9,878 bases of DNA from NCBI GenBank assembly GCA_038258095.1, contig JBBSQE010000121.1:1-9878 (forward strand), read 5' to 3'. How positions within the stretch are numbered: the first letter of the stretch is position 1; the number at the start of each line of letters is the position of its first letter. Shown piece after piece: positions 1 through 6,691 of the stretch. Made by a program: the position numbers and the translations under genes. The DNA is from JBBSQE01 sp038258095 (lineage in GTDB: Bacteria > Actinomycetota > Thermoleophilia > Solirubrobacterales > 70-9). The notes beneath the pieces are model-generated. The model was not told the origin of the DNA. It made no database searches and saw only the letters and a list, made by a program, of their open reading frames with translations.

Positions 1-596
1 CCCACCAGGAGTTCCTCACGATCGACACGAAGAACATCCTCTTCATCTGCGGCGGTTCCTTCGCCGAGCTCGACAAGGTGGTCGAGAAGCGGATCGGCAA
101 CCACGGGATGGGGTTCGGTGCGGCGATGGAGTCCACCGAGAAGAAGGACCTCGGCCAGCTCTTCGCCGAGGTGCTCCCCGAGGACCTCATTGAGTACGGC
201 CTGATCCCGGAGTTCATCGGGCGCCTGCCGGTCGTCTCGTCGCTCCAGCCGCTCAGCCGCGATGACCTGATCACGATCCTCACCGAGCCTCGAAACGCGC
301 TCACCCGCCAGTTCCAGCGCTTCTTCGAGTTCGACGACATCGAGCTCGTCTTCGCCGAGGACAGCCTCGAGGCGATCGCCGACAAGGCGATTGCGCGCGA
401 GACCGGCGCCCGCGGCCTGCGCTCGATCCTCGAGCAGACCCTTCAGGAGGTCCAGTTCGACCTGCCCTCGCGCGGCGACGTAACTAAGTGCGTGATCACG
501 CGGGAGACGATCCTCCACGGCCGCCCGCCGACCCTGGTGACCGAGGCACAGCCGCAGGACATCGGGCCCGAGGAAATCATCGAGGAATCCGCTTAG
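1..596 (+). CDS. clpX: ATP-dependent Clp protease ATP-binding subunit ClpX, 3' part
   Basis: This is the C-terminal 197 residues of ClpX, the AAA+ unfoldase that recognises substrates and threads them into ClpP. The frame is open from base 3 and the start lies outside the window. Visible in order: the sensor-1 strand (ILFICGG, bases 36-56), the ClpP-docking loop as MGFGA (E. coli has IGF) near base 108, the arginine-finger segment EFIGRLPVV, and the sensor-2 motif TGARGLRSI near base 403. The small AAA+ subdomain then runs to a short acidic tail ending EEIIEESA. Everything expected of an active ClpX C-terminus is present. The ClpP-contact tripeptide is MGF rather than IGF or LGF, a conservative change. 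The next gene starts 121 bases downstream behind a large hairpin and its own -10 box, so it is probably transcribed separately. Identity is essentially certain from the motif series. Confidence 0.97.
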   Translation, partial: HQEFLTIDTKNILFICGGSFAELDKVVEKRIGNHGMGFGAAMESTEKKDLGQLFAEVLPEDLIEYGLIPEFIGRLPVVSSLQPLSRDDLITILTEPRNALTRQFQRFFEFDDIELVFAEDSLEAIADKAIARETGARGLRSILEQTLQEVQFDLPSRGDVTKCVITRETILHGRPPTLVTEAQPQDIGPEEIIEESA

Positions 597-628
597 CCCG
601 ACCGTTCCGCGGGCCCTCTTTCGGCGCA

Positions 629-676
629 TTCGTTGCCGGTTCGACGGTGCCATGGCACCCGTCATCCGGCAACGAA
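629..676. terminator. long two-part hairpin after clpX
   Basis: Bases 629-639 (TTCGTTGCCGG) pair perfectly with 666-676 (CCGGCAACGAA). Inside them, the 14-base perfect palindrome GGTGCCATGGCACC (646-659) extends the stem by three further pairs (643-645 with 661-663) across one bulged C. The result is roughly a 20-bp interrupted stem with a tiny loop. No T-run follows on either strand, so if it terminates clpX it does so in the U-less fashion common in high-GC bacteria. It could instead be a protein-binding site, since it ends 27 bases before the next -10 box. Confidence 0.6.
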
Positions 677-703
677 GTCCGGCCACTCGGGTTTCGGGCG
701 ACC

Positions 704-709
704 TAGAAT
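704..709 (+). promoter_or_regulatory. -10 box of leaderless promoter for the GroES-like gene
   Basis: TAGAAT matches the TAnnnT actinobacterial -10 consensus and stands exactly eight bases before the ATG at 718, so transcription should begin at or next to the start codon. No convincing -35 hexamer is visible. The GGAG at 714-717 abuts the ATG and is too close to act as a ribosome-binding site. The same spacing recurs at three other genes here. Confidence 0.65.
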
Positions 710-717
710 CCGCGGAG

Positions 718-1056
718 ATGAAGTCAGAGGCCTCAGCGCTCGAATCCTCGCTGCGCCACCAGCTCCGCCCGATCTTCGACCGGGTGGTGATCAAGGAGCT
801 CGATTCAGACCGTGTCCGACGGTCGGGCCTGGTCGTTCCCGAGGGGACCCACGAACCTCCGCCTCAGCAGGGGATCGTTCTCGCGGTCGGGCCGGGGCTC
901 GACTGGTGGGAGCAGGCAGGCGTCTCGATGCCGGTATCCCCCGGCGACCACGTGGTCTTCCCGGCCGTGGCCGGAGCATGGGTCGAGGTCGACGAAGAGC
1001 GCCTGCTCGTCTGCCGCGTGACCGACCTACTCGGGGTTCTTGAGCAGATCTCCTAG
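718..1056 (+). CDS. GroES/Cpn10-like co-chaperonin, divergent
   Basis: The 112-residue product matches the Cpn10 fold along its length. The N-terminal strand reads LRPIFDRVVIKEL. A mobile-loop region follows in which SGLVVPEG replaces the usual GGIVLP. Then come GIVLAVGPG, SPGDHVVFP and the closing CRVTDLLGVLEQ, which parallels the RESDILAVLE ending of GroES. In the family this protein caps the GroEL ring, and the hydrophobic mobile-loop tripeptide is kept as LVV. An N-terminal extension of about 15 residues and the low identity suggest a second or specialised co-chaperonin rather than the main groES; no groEL is adjacent and no CIRCE element is present. ATG 718 is chosen over an in-frame ATG at 652 because of the -10 box eight bases upstream and because the 652 start lies inside the hairpin. 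It stands alone between clpX and a convergent gene. Confidence 0.8.
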   Translation: MKSEASALESSLRHQLRPIFDRVVIKELDSDRVRRSGLVVPEGTHEPPPQQGIVLAVGPGLDWWEQAGVSMPVSPGDHVVFPAVAGAWVEVDEERLLVCRVTDLLGVLEQIS

Positions 1057-1102
1057 CGCCGATTGACGGTCCGGCGATGCTTCACTGCGCGTGGGGCGGG
1101 GG

Positions 1103-1151
1103 CCGGGTGGAGCCGCGAGCGAGACTGTGCTCGCGGAGTGGTTGTGCCCGG
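1103..1151. terminator. hairpin between convergent genes
   Basis: A perfect 8-bp stem, CCGCGAGC (1113-1120) with GCTCGCGG (1129-1136), closes an 8-base loop. It is nested inside an outer CCGGG (1103-1107) / CCCGG (1147-1151) pairing. It lies between the stops of the GroES-like gene (plus strand) and ohr (minus strand), where a bidirectional terminator is expected. There is no T-tract on either side, so the terminator role is inferred from position and stem strength. The rest of this 131-base gap holds no recognisable gene. Confidence 0.55.
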
Positions 1152-1177
1152 GTCCCCGCGTCAACTCCACGGTTGCG

Positions 1178-1216
1178 CCGTTGGCCGTCACTCGACGTCT
1201 TGCCCGTTGGCCGTCA
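1178..1216. repeat. 13-bp direct repeat at the 3' end of ohr
   Basis: CCGTTGGCCGTCA occurs at 1178-1190 and again at 1204-1216, a period of 26. On the minus strand the first copy met encodes part of the C-terminal residues of Ohr, and in the second copy the leading TGA is the in-frame stop codon of ohr. Confidence 0.8.
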
Positions 1217-1625
1217 GGACGACGTCGATGTTGCCGCGAGTGGCGTTCGAATAGGGGCAGACCTCGTGGGCGGCCTTGACGGCCTCGACTGCCTCGGCGG
1301 AGTCTGAAATGGACGGCAGTGTCACCGCAAGCTCAACGCTCAGGTCGAAGCCCTTGTTGTCGTTCGGCGCCAGCGAGACCTTGGAGTCCACCGAGACGTC
1401 TTCGGCTTCGAGCTTCATCCTCCGTGCCACGCGTTGGAGTGCGCTTTCGAAGCAGGCCGCGTAGCCCACCGCGAATAGCTGTTCGGGATTCGTACCGCCC
1501 CCCTCGCCACCGAGCTCCTTCGGGATACGGATGTCCACCTCGAGGTCCCCGTCGCTGCTTTTGCCGTGGCCTGCGATGCGGCCTCCGGTCACCGTTGCTT
1601 CGGCTGTGTAGAGGATCTTGCCCAT
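1188..1625 (-). CDS. ohr: organic hydroperoxide resistance protein (Ohr, OsmC/Ohr family)
   Basis: Ohr is a thiol peroxidase of the cytoplasm that reduces organic and fatty-acid hydroperoxides. The 145-residue product has the family's usual length and hallmarks: the N-terminal KILYTAEATVTGGR with the conserved arginine, TNPEQLFAVGYAACF with the conserved Glu and the peroxidatic Cys, and CPYSNATRGNIDV with the resolving Cys near the C-terminus. This combination identifies the Ohr branch rather than OsmC. The reading frame continues upstream, but ATG 1625 is chosen because AAGGAG (1637-1632) sits six bases before it; another in-frame ATG at 1631 touches that sequence and is too close. It lies 79 bases downstream of the EAL gene on the same strand, but no OhrR-type regulator gene is in the window. 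The extreme C-terminus is affected by a short duplicated segment. Confidence 0.95.
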   Translation of the reverse strand: MGKILYTAEATVTGGRIAGHGKSSDGDLEVDIRIPKELGGEGGGTNPEQLFAVGYAACFESALQRVARRMKLEAEDVSVDSKVSLAPNDNKGFDLSVELAVTLPSISDSAEAVEAVKAAHEVCPYSNATRGNIDVVLTANGQDVE

Positions 1626-1631
1626 GGTCAT

Positions 1632-1637
1632 CTCCTT
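1632..1637 (-). promoter_or_regulatory. Shine-Dalgarno sequence of ohr
   Basis: AAGGAG on the minus strand, six bases before the ATG at 1625. It decides the start of ohr and is one of the few clear ribosome-binding sites in the window. Confidence 0.8.
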
Positions 1638-1687
1638 GCGGTGGTCTCGTGCCAGCCGCGCCGGCCGCGCCCCAGCACCTCTCACCA

Positions 1688-1693
1688 ACAATA
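1688..1693 (-). promoter_or_regulatory. possible -10 box of ohr
   Basis: TATTGT on the minus strand fits TAnnnT and lies between the EAL gene's stop and ohr. It would give ohr a leader of about 55 bases containing the AAGGAG site. No -35 box or clear OhrR operator is visible, so this is weak; ohr may simply be read from the EAL promoter. Confidence 0.3.
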
Positions 1694-1704
1694 GGCGCAC
1701 GCCC

Positions 1705-2481
1705 TCAGCGGACGACCATTCGCTCCTCCAGCACCTCGGCGGGCATGGGGACGCTGAAAAAGAAGCCCTGTGCATACTGGCAACCGAGCTCCCGCAGGCC
1801 TGCGAGCTGGCCTGGCCCCTCGACGCCACTGGCGATGGTCGCCAGGCCGAGCTCCCGTCCGAGGCTGATCGCCTCGGCCGCATTTTCGACGTCGTGGGTT
1901 CGGTCGGGGATGCCTGCGACGATCGAGCGGCTGATCTTCAGCGCCGTCGTCGGCAGATCGCGCAGGAGTGGCGCCTCGACGACGCCGAAGAAGTCGTCGA
2001 CCATCAGGGAGACGCCGAGATCGGCCAGTGCCTGGAGCTTCTGGACCGTCCTGCCGCCCGCCTCGGTCAACGCGGACTCGGAAATCTCGAAGCCGAGCCT
2101 GGGGCCGAGACCCCCGGCCGGGTCGGCGGCGGCCACGGACTCGGCCAGATCGGCCTCGTAGACGTGGGCCTCGGAGAGATTGATCGAGATCTCGAGCTCG
2201 GAGGCCGTTCCGGTCCGCCAACGCTCGAGCTGTCGGACCGCCCGGTCGATCGCCCATCTCTCGAGGGGCACCAGGAGGTCGTTTGCCTCGGCGAGCTCGA
2301 TGAAGTCCCCCGGCGCGAGGATTCCACGCTCCGGATGCGACCAGCGGGGCAGGGCCTCGAGCATCGTTGCCGACCGATCGGCCAGGGAGACGATCGGCTG
2401 GAAGTAGAGATCGAGATCTCCTCCCTCGATGGCTTTCCGCAGCTCATCCGCCCGTAGTCCCCTGCCCCGGCCTTCCTCCAT
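1705..2481 (-). CDS. stand-alone EAL-domain protein, probably catalytically inactive
   Basis: The 258-residue product is one EAL domain with no partner domain, signal peptide or membrane segment. EAL domains hydrolyse cyclic di-GMP using metal-binding acids. Kept here are E42-A43-L44 with R46, N101 (NLS), E132 and E135 (EISES), D162-D163, K182 and Q238 (AQGFFF). Two positions are changed: KID reads KIS (S184) and AEGVE reads ASGVE (S218). Loop 6, usually DDFGTGYSS, reads DDFFGVVEA. By comparison with well-studied EAL enzymes, these losses should abolish hydrolysis; the product may bind c-di-GMP or a partner instead. ATG 2481 is chosen because TAGCAT stands exactly eight bases upstream and the EAL fold begins shortly after. 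A longer reading from 2625 would add an uncharacteristic N-terminus overlapping valS. It is divergent from valS and followed by ohr. Confidence 0.88.
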   Translation of the reverse strand: MEEGRGRGLRADELRKAIEGGDLDLYFQPIVSLADRSATMLEALPRWSHPERGILAPGDFIELAEANDLLVPLERWAIDRAVRQLERWRTGTASELEISINLSEAHVYEADLAESVAAADPAGGLGPRLGFEISESALTEAGGRTVQKLQALADLGVSLMVDDFFGVVEAPLLRDLPTTALKISRSIVAGIPDRTHDVENAAEAISLGRELGLATIASGVEGPGQLAGLRELGCQYAQGFFFSVPMPAEVLEERMVVR

Positions 2482-2489
2482 GGACCGCG

Positions 2490-2495
2490 ATGCTA
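2490..2495 (-). promoter_or_regulatory. -10 box of leaderless promoter for the EAL gene
   Basis: TAGCAT on the minus strand is eight bases before the ATG at 2481. It faces away from the valS promoter, whose -10 box begins 79 bases further on. No ribosome-binding site precedes the ATG, which supports leaderless initiation. Confidence 0.65.
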
Positions 2496-2573
2496 GATGA
2501 CCGATTCCGATCCCTTCATCAAGACCGCGACCGGCGTTGACGAGCGTCCCGAGGGCGGCTTCCTCGCCCGGAC

Positions 2574-2579
2574 TAGACT
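2574..2579 (+). promoter_or_regulatory. -10 box of leaderless promoter for valS
   Basis: TAGACT stands exactly eight bases before the TTG at 2588. A TTGACG at 2537-2542 is too far away (31 bases) to be its -35 box. There is no ribosome-binding site in front of the TTG, so the transcript is probably leaderless. Confidence 0.6.
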
Positions 2580-2587
2580 CGCGCACC

Positions 2588-5152
2588 TTGACGCAGCCCG
2601 ACCGAAAAGCCCTCGAGGAGACCACCCGCTATGACCCGGGCGCTGTCGAGCGGCCGATCTTTGACTCCTGGATCCGGGGTGGCTACTTCCACCCCGAAGC
2701 TGAGGGCACGGCGGATGAGAACTTCTCGGTGGCGATCCCACCGCCGAACGTCACCGGTGCACTGCACATGGGCCATGCCCTCAACGGCTCGATGCAGGAC
2801 GCATTGGTGCGGATGAACCGGATGCGCGGGCGGAACACCCTCTGGATCCTCGGCACGGACCATGCCGGGATCGCGACACAGTCGGTCGTCGAGCGCGAGC
2901 TGCGCAAGGAGGGTGTCGACCGGCGCGAGATCGGCCGCGAGGCCTTCACCGAGCGTGTCTGGGAGTGGAAGGCCGAGTACGGGTCGCGGATCGTCGAGCA
3001 ATACAAGAGCCTCGGCGCCTCCTGTGATTACGACCGCGAGCGCTTCACGCTCGACGAGAACTACGTCCGCGCGGTCCGCCGAGCGTTCAAGACGCTCTAC
3101 GACAAGGGCTTCATTTATCGCGACAACTACATGGTCAACTGGGACCCCGGCTCGCGCTCGGCGATCTCCGACCTGGAGGTCGAGAACCGCGAGGTCTCAG
3201 ACCACATCTACTCGATCGACTATCCCGTCGCCGGCACGGACCGGGTCCTCACCGTCGCCACGGTGCGCCCCGAGACGATGCTCGGCGACTCCGCCGTGGC
3301 GGTCAACCCGGCAGACGACCGCTACGCAGACCTGATCGGCGAGCGGTGCGAGCTGCCCCTGGTCGGAAGGCTGATCCCGGTCATCGCCGATGACCACGTC
3401 GACCCTGAGTTCGGCACCGGGGCTCTGAAGATCACCCCCGGTCACGATCCCAATGACTTCGAGATCGGCCGGGCCAACGGGCTCGAGGAGCTGACCGTGA
3501 TCGGCGAGGACGGGCGCATGAACGACGCGGCCGGTGAGCGCTTCGAGGGGCTGACCGCCGCGGAGGCGCGGGATGCCGTCGTCGAGGCGCTCCGCGAGGA
3601 AGGGAAGCTCTCGGCCGAGGAGCCCTACGCGCACTCCGTCCCGTTCTCCCACCGCTCGGGAGAGCGGATCGAGCCGCTCGTCAGCCTTCAGTGGTTCTGC
3701 CGGATGGATGAGCTCGCGCGGCCCGCGATCGACGCCGTCGAGAACGGTGATGTGCGGATCGCCCCCGGGCAGTGGAAGCGCGTCTATCTCGACTGGATGG
3801 AGAACATCAGGCCCTGGTGCGTCTCCCGCCAGCTCTGGTGGGGACACCGGATCCCGGTCTGGTACTGCGATGCCTGCGAGGAGACCGCCGTTTCCGAGAC
3901 GACCCCGGAGCGCTGCGAGTCCTGCGACGGTGACCTCCGCCAGGACGAGGATGTCCTCGACACCTGGTTCTCGTCCGCGCTCTGGCCCTTCGCGACGCTC
4001 GGCTGGCCTGATGACACCGCCGACCTCCGCGCCTTCTACCCGACCTCGTTCCTCACGACCGCCCGAGAGATCCTCTTCCTCTGGGTCGCGCGGATGATCA
4101 TGACCGGCGTCGAGTTCGCCGGGGACGTGCCGTTTCGCGATGTCTACGTGCATTCGGTGATCCAGGCCCGCGACGGGCGGCGCATGTCGAAAAGCCTCGG
4201 CAACGGGATCGACCCGCTGGACGAGATCGCCGAGCACGGTGCCGATGCCCTGCGCTTCGGCCTCCTCGCGATGTCCTCGACGCAGGACGTTCGCTACTCC
4301 GATGCCAAGGTCCAGCAGGGCCGCGACCTCGCGAACAAGATGTGGAACGCGAGCCGGCTGATCCTGTTGAACGTGGGGGAACCGGGAGGTCCGGCCGCAG
4401 AAGAGGCGGAGAGGCCGGAAGACCGTTGGATTCTCTCGCGCCTCGAGCGGACGATCGCCGAGGTGACCGAGAGCCTCGAGACCTACGACTTCGCACGGGC
4501 TGCGCCCGAGCTCTACCGGTTCTTCTGGTCAGAGCTCTGCGACTGGTATCTGGAGATCGCGAAGCCCCGGTTGTATGACGGCGACCCCACGGTCTCGGCG
4601 GTCCTGCTGCGCGCGCTCGAGCGCTTCCTCGCCCTCGTCCACCCGGTCATGCCGTTCGTGAGCGAGGCGATCTGGGCCCATCATCCCGCCAACGACGGCC
4701 CACTCGTGGTCCACGCCTTCCCCGAGCCCGATGAGAGCCGGGTCGATGCCGATGCAGAGGGTGAGACCCGCGAGGCGATCGAGTTCACCGGCCGGCTGCG
4801 GGCCTGGCGCGACCTAGCCGGCGTCCCCGTCGCGAGCGTGATCTCGGCGCGGTTCGACGGGTCCGAGCCGCCGGAGTTCGTCGGCCGTCTCGCGCGCTTC
4901 GACTTCGGCACCGGGGAGGGCGAGGTGCTGGCCACGGTCGGGCCGGTTCAGGTCCTTGCCTCGGAGGGACTCGATGCGGACGCCGTCGCATCCCGCATCG
5001 AGGCGCGCCGCGAGGAGCTGCGGGCCGAGGTGAAGCGCGGTGAGAGCAAGCTCGCCAACGCCGGCTTCGTCGAGGGCGCGCCCGCCGAGGTCGTCGCGGT
5101 GGAGCGAGCGAAGCTCGATGGGTACCGCAGGGAGCTGGAGGAGATCTCGTAG
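2588..5152 (+). CDS. valS: valyl-tRNA synthetase (class Ia)
   Basis: ValRS attaches valine to tRNA-Val in the cytoplasm. The 854-residue product is full length. Visible in order: the N-terminal YDPGAVERPIFDSW segment, the IPPPNVTGALHMGH signature (HIGH variant HMGH at 60-63), and the CP1 editing domain with VRPETMLGD and PGHDPNDFEIG, which removes mischarged threonine. Next are a CxxC pair (C427/C430) and a second pair (C443/C446) forming a zinc knuckle ahead of DVLDTWFSSALWPF, then RMSKS at 532-536. The anticodon-binding helical domain and a C-terminal basic/acidic coiled coil complete it. The start is TTG 2588, since no in-frame ATG or GTG precedes the conserved region; TAGACT-N8 favours 2588 over the TTG at 2537. 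folC begins eight bases after its stop, so the two are probably co-transcribed. Confidence 0.97.
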   Translation: MTQPDRKALEETTRYDPGAVERPIFDSWIRGGYFHPEAEGTADENFSVAIPPPNVTGALHMGHALNGSMQDALVRMNRMRGRNTLWILGTDHAGIATQSVVERELRKEGVDRREIGREAFTERVWEWKAEYGSRIVEQYKSLGASCDYDRERFTLDENYVRAVRRAFKTLYDKGFIYRDNYMVNWDPGSRSAISDLEVENREVSDHIYSIDYPVAGTDRVLTVATVRPETMLGDSAVAVNPADDRYADLIGERCELPLVGRLIPVIADDHVDPEFGTGALKITPGHDPNDFEIGRANGLEELTVIGEDGRMNDAAGERFEGLTAAEARDAVVEALREEGKLSAEEPYAHSVPFSHRSGERIEPLVSLQWFCRMDELARPAIDAVENGDVRIAPGQWKRVYLDWMENIRPWCVSRQLWWGHRIPVWYCDACEETAVSETTPERCESCDGDLRQDEDVLDTWFSSALWPFATLGWPDDTADLRAFYPTSFLTTAREILFLWVARMIMTGVEFAGDVPFRDVYVHSVIQARDGRRMSKSLGNGIDPLDEIAEHGADALRFGLLAMSSTQDVRYSDAKVQQGRDLANKMWNASRLILLNVGEPGGPAAEEAERPEDRWILSRLERTIAEVTESLETYDFARAAPELYRFFWSELCDWYLEIAKPRLYDGDPTVSAVLLRALERFLALVHPVMPFVSEAIWAHHPANDGPLVVHAFPEPDESRVDADAEGETREAIEFTGRLRAWRDLAGVPVASVISARFDGSEPPEFVGRLARFDFGTGEGEVLATVGPVQVLASEGLDADAVASRIEARREELRAEVKRGESKLANAGFVEGAPAEVVAVERAKLDGYRRELEEIS

Positions 5153-5160
5153 CCGCCGGG

Positions 5161-6438
5161 TTGCGTGGGAGCACCTGGGAGGCTCGAGACGCGGAGGACT
5201 ACCTCGCGTCGCTCGAGCCCGTCGGGTGGAAGCTCGGCCTCGAGCGGATGCACAGGCTGACGACGCTGCTCGGCATGCCTCAGCACCGGTTCGCGTCGAT
5301 CCACGTCGTCGGCACGAACGGCAAGTCCTCGGTGGCGCGGATGACGATGGCTCTGCTCGGAGCGCATGGCCTGAGGACCGGCGCATGTGTCTCCCCGCAC
5401 CTGCACTGGTGGGCGGAGCGGATTTTAATCGACGGGGCCGAGATCGAGCCGGGCGCCTTTGCCGCAGCCGTGGAGCGGACCGCCGAAGCCGCCGGCACGG
5501 TGGACCGCACGCTCGAGGACGGCGAGAACGTCACCCAGTTCGAGGTCGCGACGGCGGCCGCCTTCGTCGCCCTGGCCGCGGCCCGCGTGCAGGCCGGTGT
5601 CATCGAGGCCGGGCTCGGCGGCCGGCTCGACGCAACCAACGTCATCCCCTCGAAGGTCACGGTCCTGACCTCGATCGGCCTGGATCACACCGAATGGCTG
5701 GGCGGTACGGTCGAGGAGATCGCGGCCGAGAAGCTCGCGGTGCTGCGCGACGGGTCGACGCTGGTCCTCGGCGACGTGGCGGCGCCGGTTCGCGAGATCG
5801 CGTTCCGTGCGGCTGACCGGCACGGGGCACGCGTCCTCGAACCCTCACCGGACGGGACGCCGATCAGGCTCCGCGCGCCCGGTGAGTTTCAGCGGCGCAA
5901 CTTCGCGCTTGCCGCCGCTGCCGCCGCCGCTTTCCACGGCCCACTCGACCCCGGGAAGGTGCGGGCGGTCGCGGCGGACGTGGTCGTGCCGGCTCGGCTC
6001 GAGCGCCTGCCGGGTGACCCTCCGACGCTTCTCGACGCCGCGCACAACCCCGACGGCGCCGCGGCGCTGGCGGAGGCGCTCCCGGAGGCGTCGGGAGGCC
6101 GGCCGGTCATGGCCTGCATCGGGGTCCTCGCGGAGAAGGATGCCGAGGGCATTCTCCGCGCGCTGGCGCCGGAGGTGGCACACGTGACGACGACGGAGTT
6201 GCCGCCCGGGGCGCTGCGGGGGAGAGGCCGTCCGGGCGCGAGCTTCCATCCGGCGGCCCGGCTCGCGGGGATCTGTGAAGAGCTCGGAGTCCCCGTGACG
6301 GCTGTTCCGGACTCGGCCCGCGCCATCGCCGCGACGCGGGCCAGGGCCGCCGCCGAGGGGGGAGTCGCGCTCCTCACCGGGTCTCACTACCTGCTCGGTT
6401 TGGCCGACGGGCAGGCGGGAGCCGATCGAGGGGGCTGA
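5161..6438 (+). CDS. folC: folylpolyglutamate synthase / dihydrofolate synthase
   Basis: FolC adds glutamates to folates and, in many bacteria, also joins glutamate to dihydropteroate; it belongs to the Mur-ligase superfamily. The 425-residue product shows YLASLEPVGWKLGLERM, the P-loop GTNGKSS at 51-57 (GTNGKGS is more usual), SPHL, the signature IEAGLGGRLDATN at 148-160, TSIGLDHTEWLGGTVEEIAAEK, and DAAHNPDG at 292-299 in the C-terminal domain. TTG 5161 is the first possible start in this frame; the next, ATG 5250, would cut away the conserved N-terminus. GGAGGAG at 5137-5143, inside the end of valS, is 17 bases away and is a poor ribosome-binding site, so translational coupling to valS is likely. 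A run of seven alanines (251-257) coded by GCC/GCT follows the NFAL helix. The valS-folC order is known from many Gram-positive bacteria. Confidence 0.95.
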   Translation: MRGSTWEARDAEDYLASLEPVGWKLGLERMHRLTTLLGMPQHRFASIHVVGTNGKSSVARMTMALLGAHGLRTGACVSPHLHWWAERILIDGAEIEPGAFAAAVERTAEAAGTVDRTLEDGENVTQFEVATAAAFVALAAARVQAGVIEAGLGGRLDATNVIPSKVTVLTSIGLDHTEWLGGTVEEIAAEKLAVLRDGSTLVLGDVAAPVREIAFRAADRHGARVLEPSPDGTPIRLRAPGEFQRRNFALAAAAAAAFHGPLDPGKVRAVAADVVVPARLERLPGDPPTLLDAAHNPDGAAALAEALPEASGGRPVMACIGVLAEKDAEGILRALAPEVAHVTTTELPPGALRGRGRPGASFHPAARLAGICEELGVPVTAVPDSARAIAATRARAAAEGGVALLTGSHYLLGLADGQAGADRGG

Positions 6439-6468
6439 GGTCGCCGCGCTTGTGTGATGATTCACGCG

Positions 6469-6588
6469 ATGGACCGCGAGGCGCGCTCAGAGTTGCTGTC
6501 GATGATGGGCCTAGTCGCTGCCGTGGTCGCCGTCGTGATCCTCGTCTTCTTCGGCGTGGGCTACCTTTTCGGGCGTCTGTTCCTCTGA
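6469..6588 (+). CDS. small single-pass membrane protein (39 residues)
   Basis: This short frame encodes a charged N-terminus (MDREARSE) followed by a long hydrophobic helix of roughly residues 10-38, with small-residue spacing FFGVGYLFG, and ends in RLFL. It would be a one-span inner-membrane peptide. I do not recognise a family. Support comes from the clean charged-then-hydrophobic design, its position 30 bases after folC in the same direction, and lack of any competing frame there. The start is uncertain: in-frame ATG 6457 and GTG 6454 would add four or five residues. No ribosome-binding site is clear. A GATGAT at 6456-6461, seven bases before the ATG, is a poor -10 candidate. The next gene also starts with membrane spans, so the two may act together, but that is only inference. 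Confidence 0.55.
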   Translation: MDREARSELLSMMGLVAAVVAVVILVFFGVGYLFGRLFL

Positions 6589-6639
6589 TCGAACCGTTGC
6601 GCGCGGGACTCGGCGCGGGCGTGCCCATCTGACAGGAAG

Positions 6640-6645
6640 TAAGCT
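6640..6645 (+). promoter_or_regulatory. possible -10 box for the zinc-ribbon gene
   Basis: TAAGCT fits TAnnnT and would place the transcript start near 6654, giving a leader of about 38 bases that includes GAGGA at 6677-6681. No -35 is evident. Arms GCGGGCG (6615-6621) and CGCCCGC (6650-6656) surround it and could pair. Confidence 0.35.
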
Positions 6646-6691
6646 TTCCCGCCCGCTACCAGGGATTTCCGCCTTCGAGGACCTCTGACCA

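Noticed and set aside
597..717. CIRCE (HrcA) operator for the GroES-like gene
   Set aside because: No TTAGCACTC / GAGTGCTAA pair is present; the palindromes there are unrelated.
1319..2457. Plus-strand open frames opposite ohr and the EAL gene
   Set aside because: Their products are low-complexity Arg/Pro/Ser or lack any motif, while both minus-strand genes carry clear family signatures.
2482..2625. N-terminal extension of the EAL gene up to 2625
   Set aside because: It would overlap the valS start, has no EAL-family or sensor-domain features, and TAGCAT-N8-ATG supports 2481.
3866..3916. Zinc-knuckle cysteines in ValS as an unusual insertion
   Set aside because: CxxC pairs just before DVLDTWFSS are common in bacterial valyl-tRNA synthetases as I know them.
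3197..4237. Open frame of 346 codons on the minus strand inside valS
   Set aside because: It lies wholly inside well-conserved valS motifs and has no family resemblance of its own.
5911..5931. GCC/GCT repeat in folC as a possible slippage-prone microsatellite
   Set aside because: It codes seven alanines in a helix where alanines are common in the family and is an imperfect repeat; ordinary for GC-rich coding DNA.
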